Of a DNA stretch of 5,305 bases, positions 5,301 to 5,305 are shown piece by piece (position 1 is the stretch's first letter; each line of letters opens with the position of its first letter). The notes below the pieces were generated by a model, which saw only the letters and a program-made list of their open reading frames with translations, was not told the DNA's origin and searched no databases. Source of the stretch: Phycisphaerae bacterium. Its GTDB lineage: Bacteria; Planctomycetota; Phycisphaerae; UBA1845; Fen-1342. The stretch lies in NCBI GenBank assembly GCA_026984555.1, contig JALSRY010000049.1, positions 1 to 5,305 on the forward strand, read 5' to 3'. Both the position numbers and the translations under genes were made by a program.

Positions 5301-5305
5301 GACCC

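Noticed and set aside
1..5305. Search for CRISPR, insertion sequences, tRNA/rRNA genes, attachment sites and intrinsic terminators
   Set aside because: I saw no regularly spaced repeats, transposase-like frame, tRNA-like cloverleaf or hairpin followed by a T-run on either strand.

Overview
The window is one co-directional stretch of a flagellar (hook/basal-body) operon. All recognisable genes lie on the minus strand and are read from the right edge to the left: fliJ, a MotE/YlxF/FlbB-type membrane coiled-coil gene, fliK, flgD, flgE and flbD. The DNA is very GC-rich, and the coding (minus) strand is visibly G-rich. The FlgE N-terminus (MGLTSAMYTGLSGMNANQ...), with long 'NTTAFKGSR' and 'TTGIASDLALDGDGFF' stretches, resembles hook proteins I associate with Planctomycetota. 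That lineage call is an inference from memory of the family, not a search result.

Right to left. At 5259-5305 there is only a leader with a small GC hairpin and the fliJ ribosome-binding site; the preceding gene (often fliI in such operons) is outside the window. At 4785-5258 is fliJ, the coiled-coil export chaperone/ATPase stalk. At 4080-4781, 3 nt further on, is a one-TM coiled-coil protein with a C-terminal MgtE_N-like helical domain. At 2755-4038 is fliK, the hook-length control protein, behind a hairpin that abuts its Shine-Dalgarno. At 2137-2703 is a short flgD (hook cap) without the Ig/FnIII insert. At 338-2020 is a large flgE (hook), and at 81-275 is flbD/swrD. The last 80 bases are non-coding as far as I can see.

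The genes form one assembly programme. FliJ serves the type III export gate, FlgD caps the growing hook, FlgE is the hook subunit, FliK measures the hook and switches export specificity, and FlbD plus the MotE/FlbB-like protein are linked in other bacteria to motor power or stator/collar function. The order fliJ-(flbB)-fliK-flgD-flgE-flbD matches the spirochete flgB operon, where motA and motB follow. It differs from Bacillus subtilis (fliJ-ylxF-fliK-flgD-swrD-flgE) only in the last two genes.

I see no transposon, CRISPR array, RNA gene or clearly novel system. The points worth a second look are modest: the MotE/FlbB-like gene, the fliK G-tracts and CxxC, the structured fliK leader, the tiny reading frame bridging fliK and flgD, the short FlgD with an odd tail, and the enlarged FlgE. 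Very long antisense open frames are GC artefacts.
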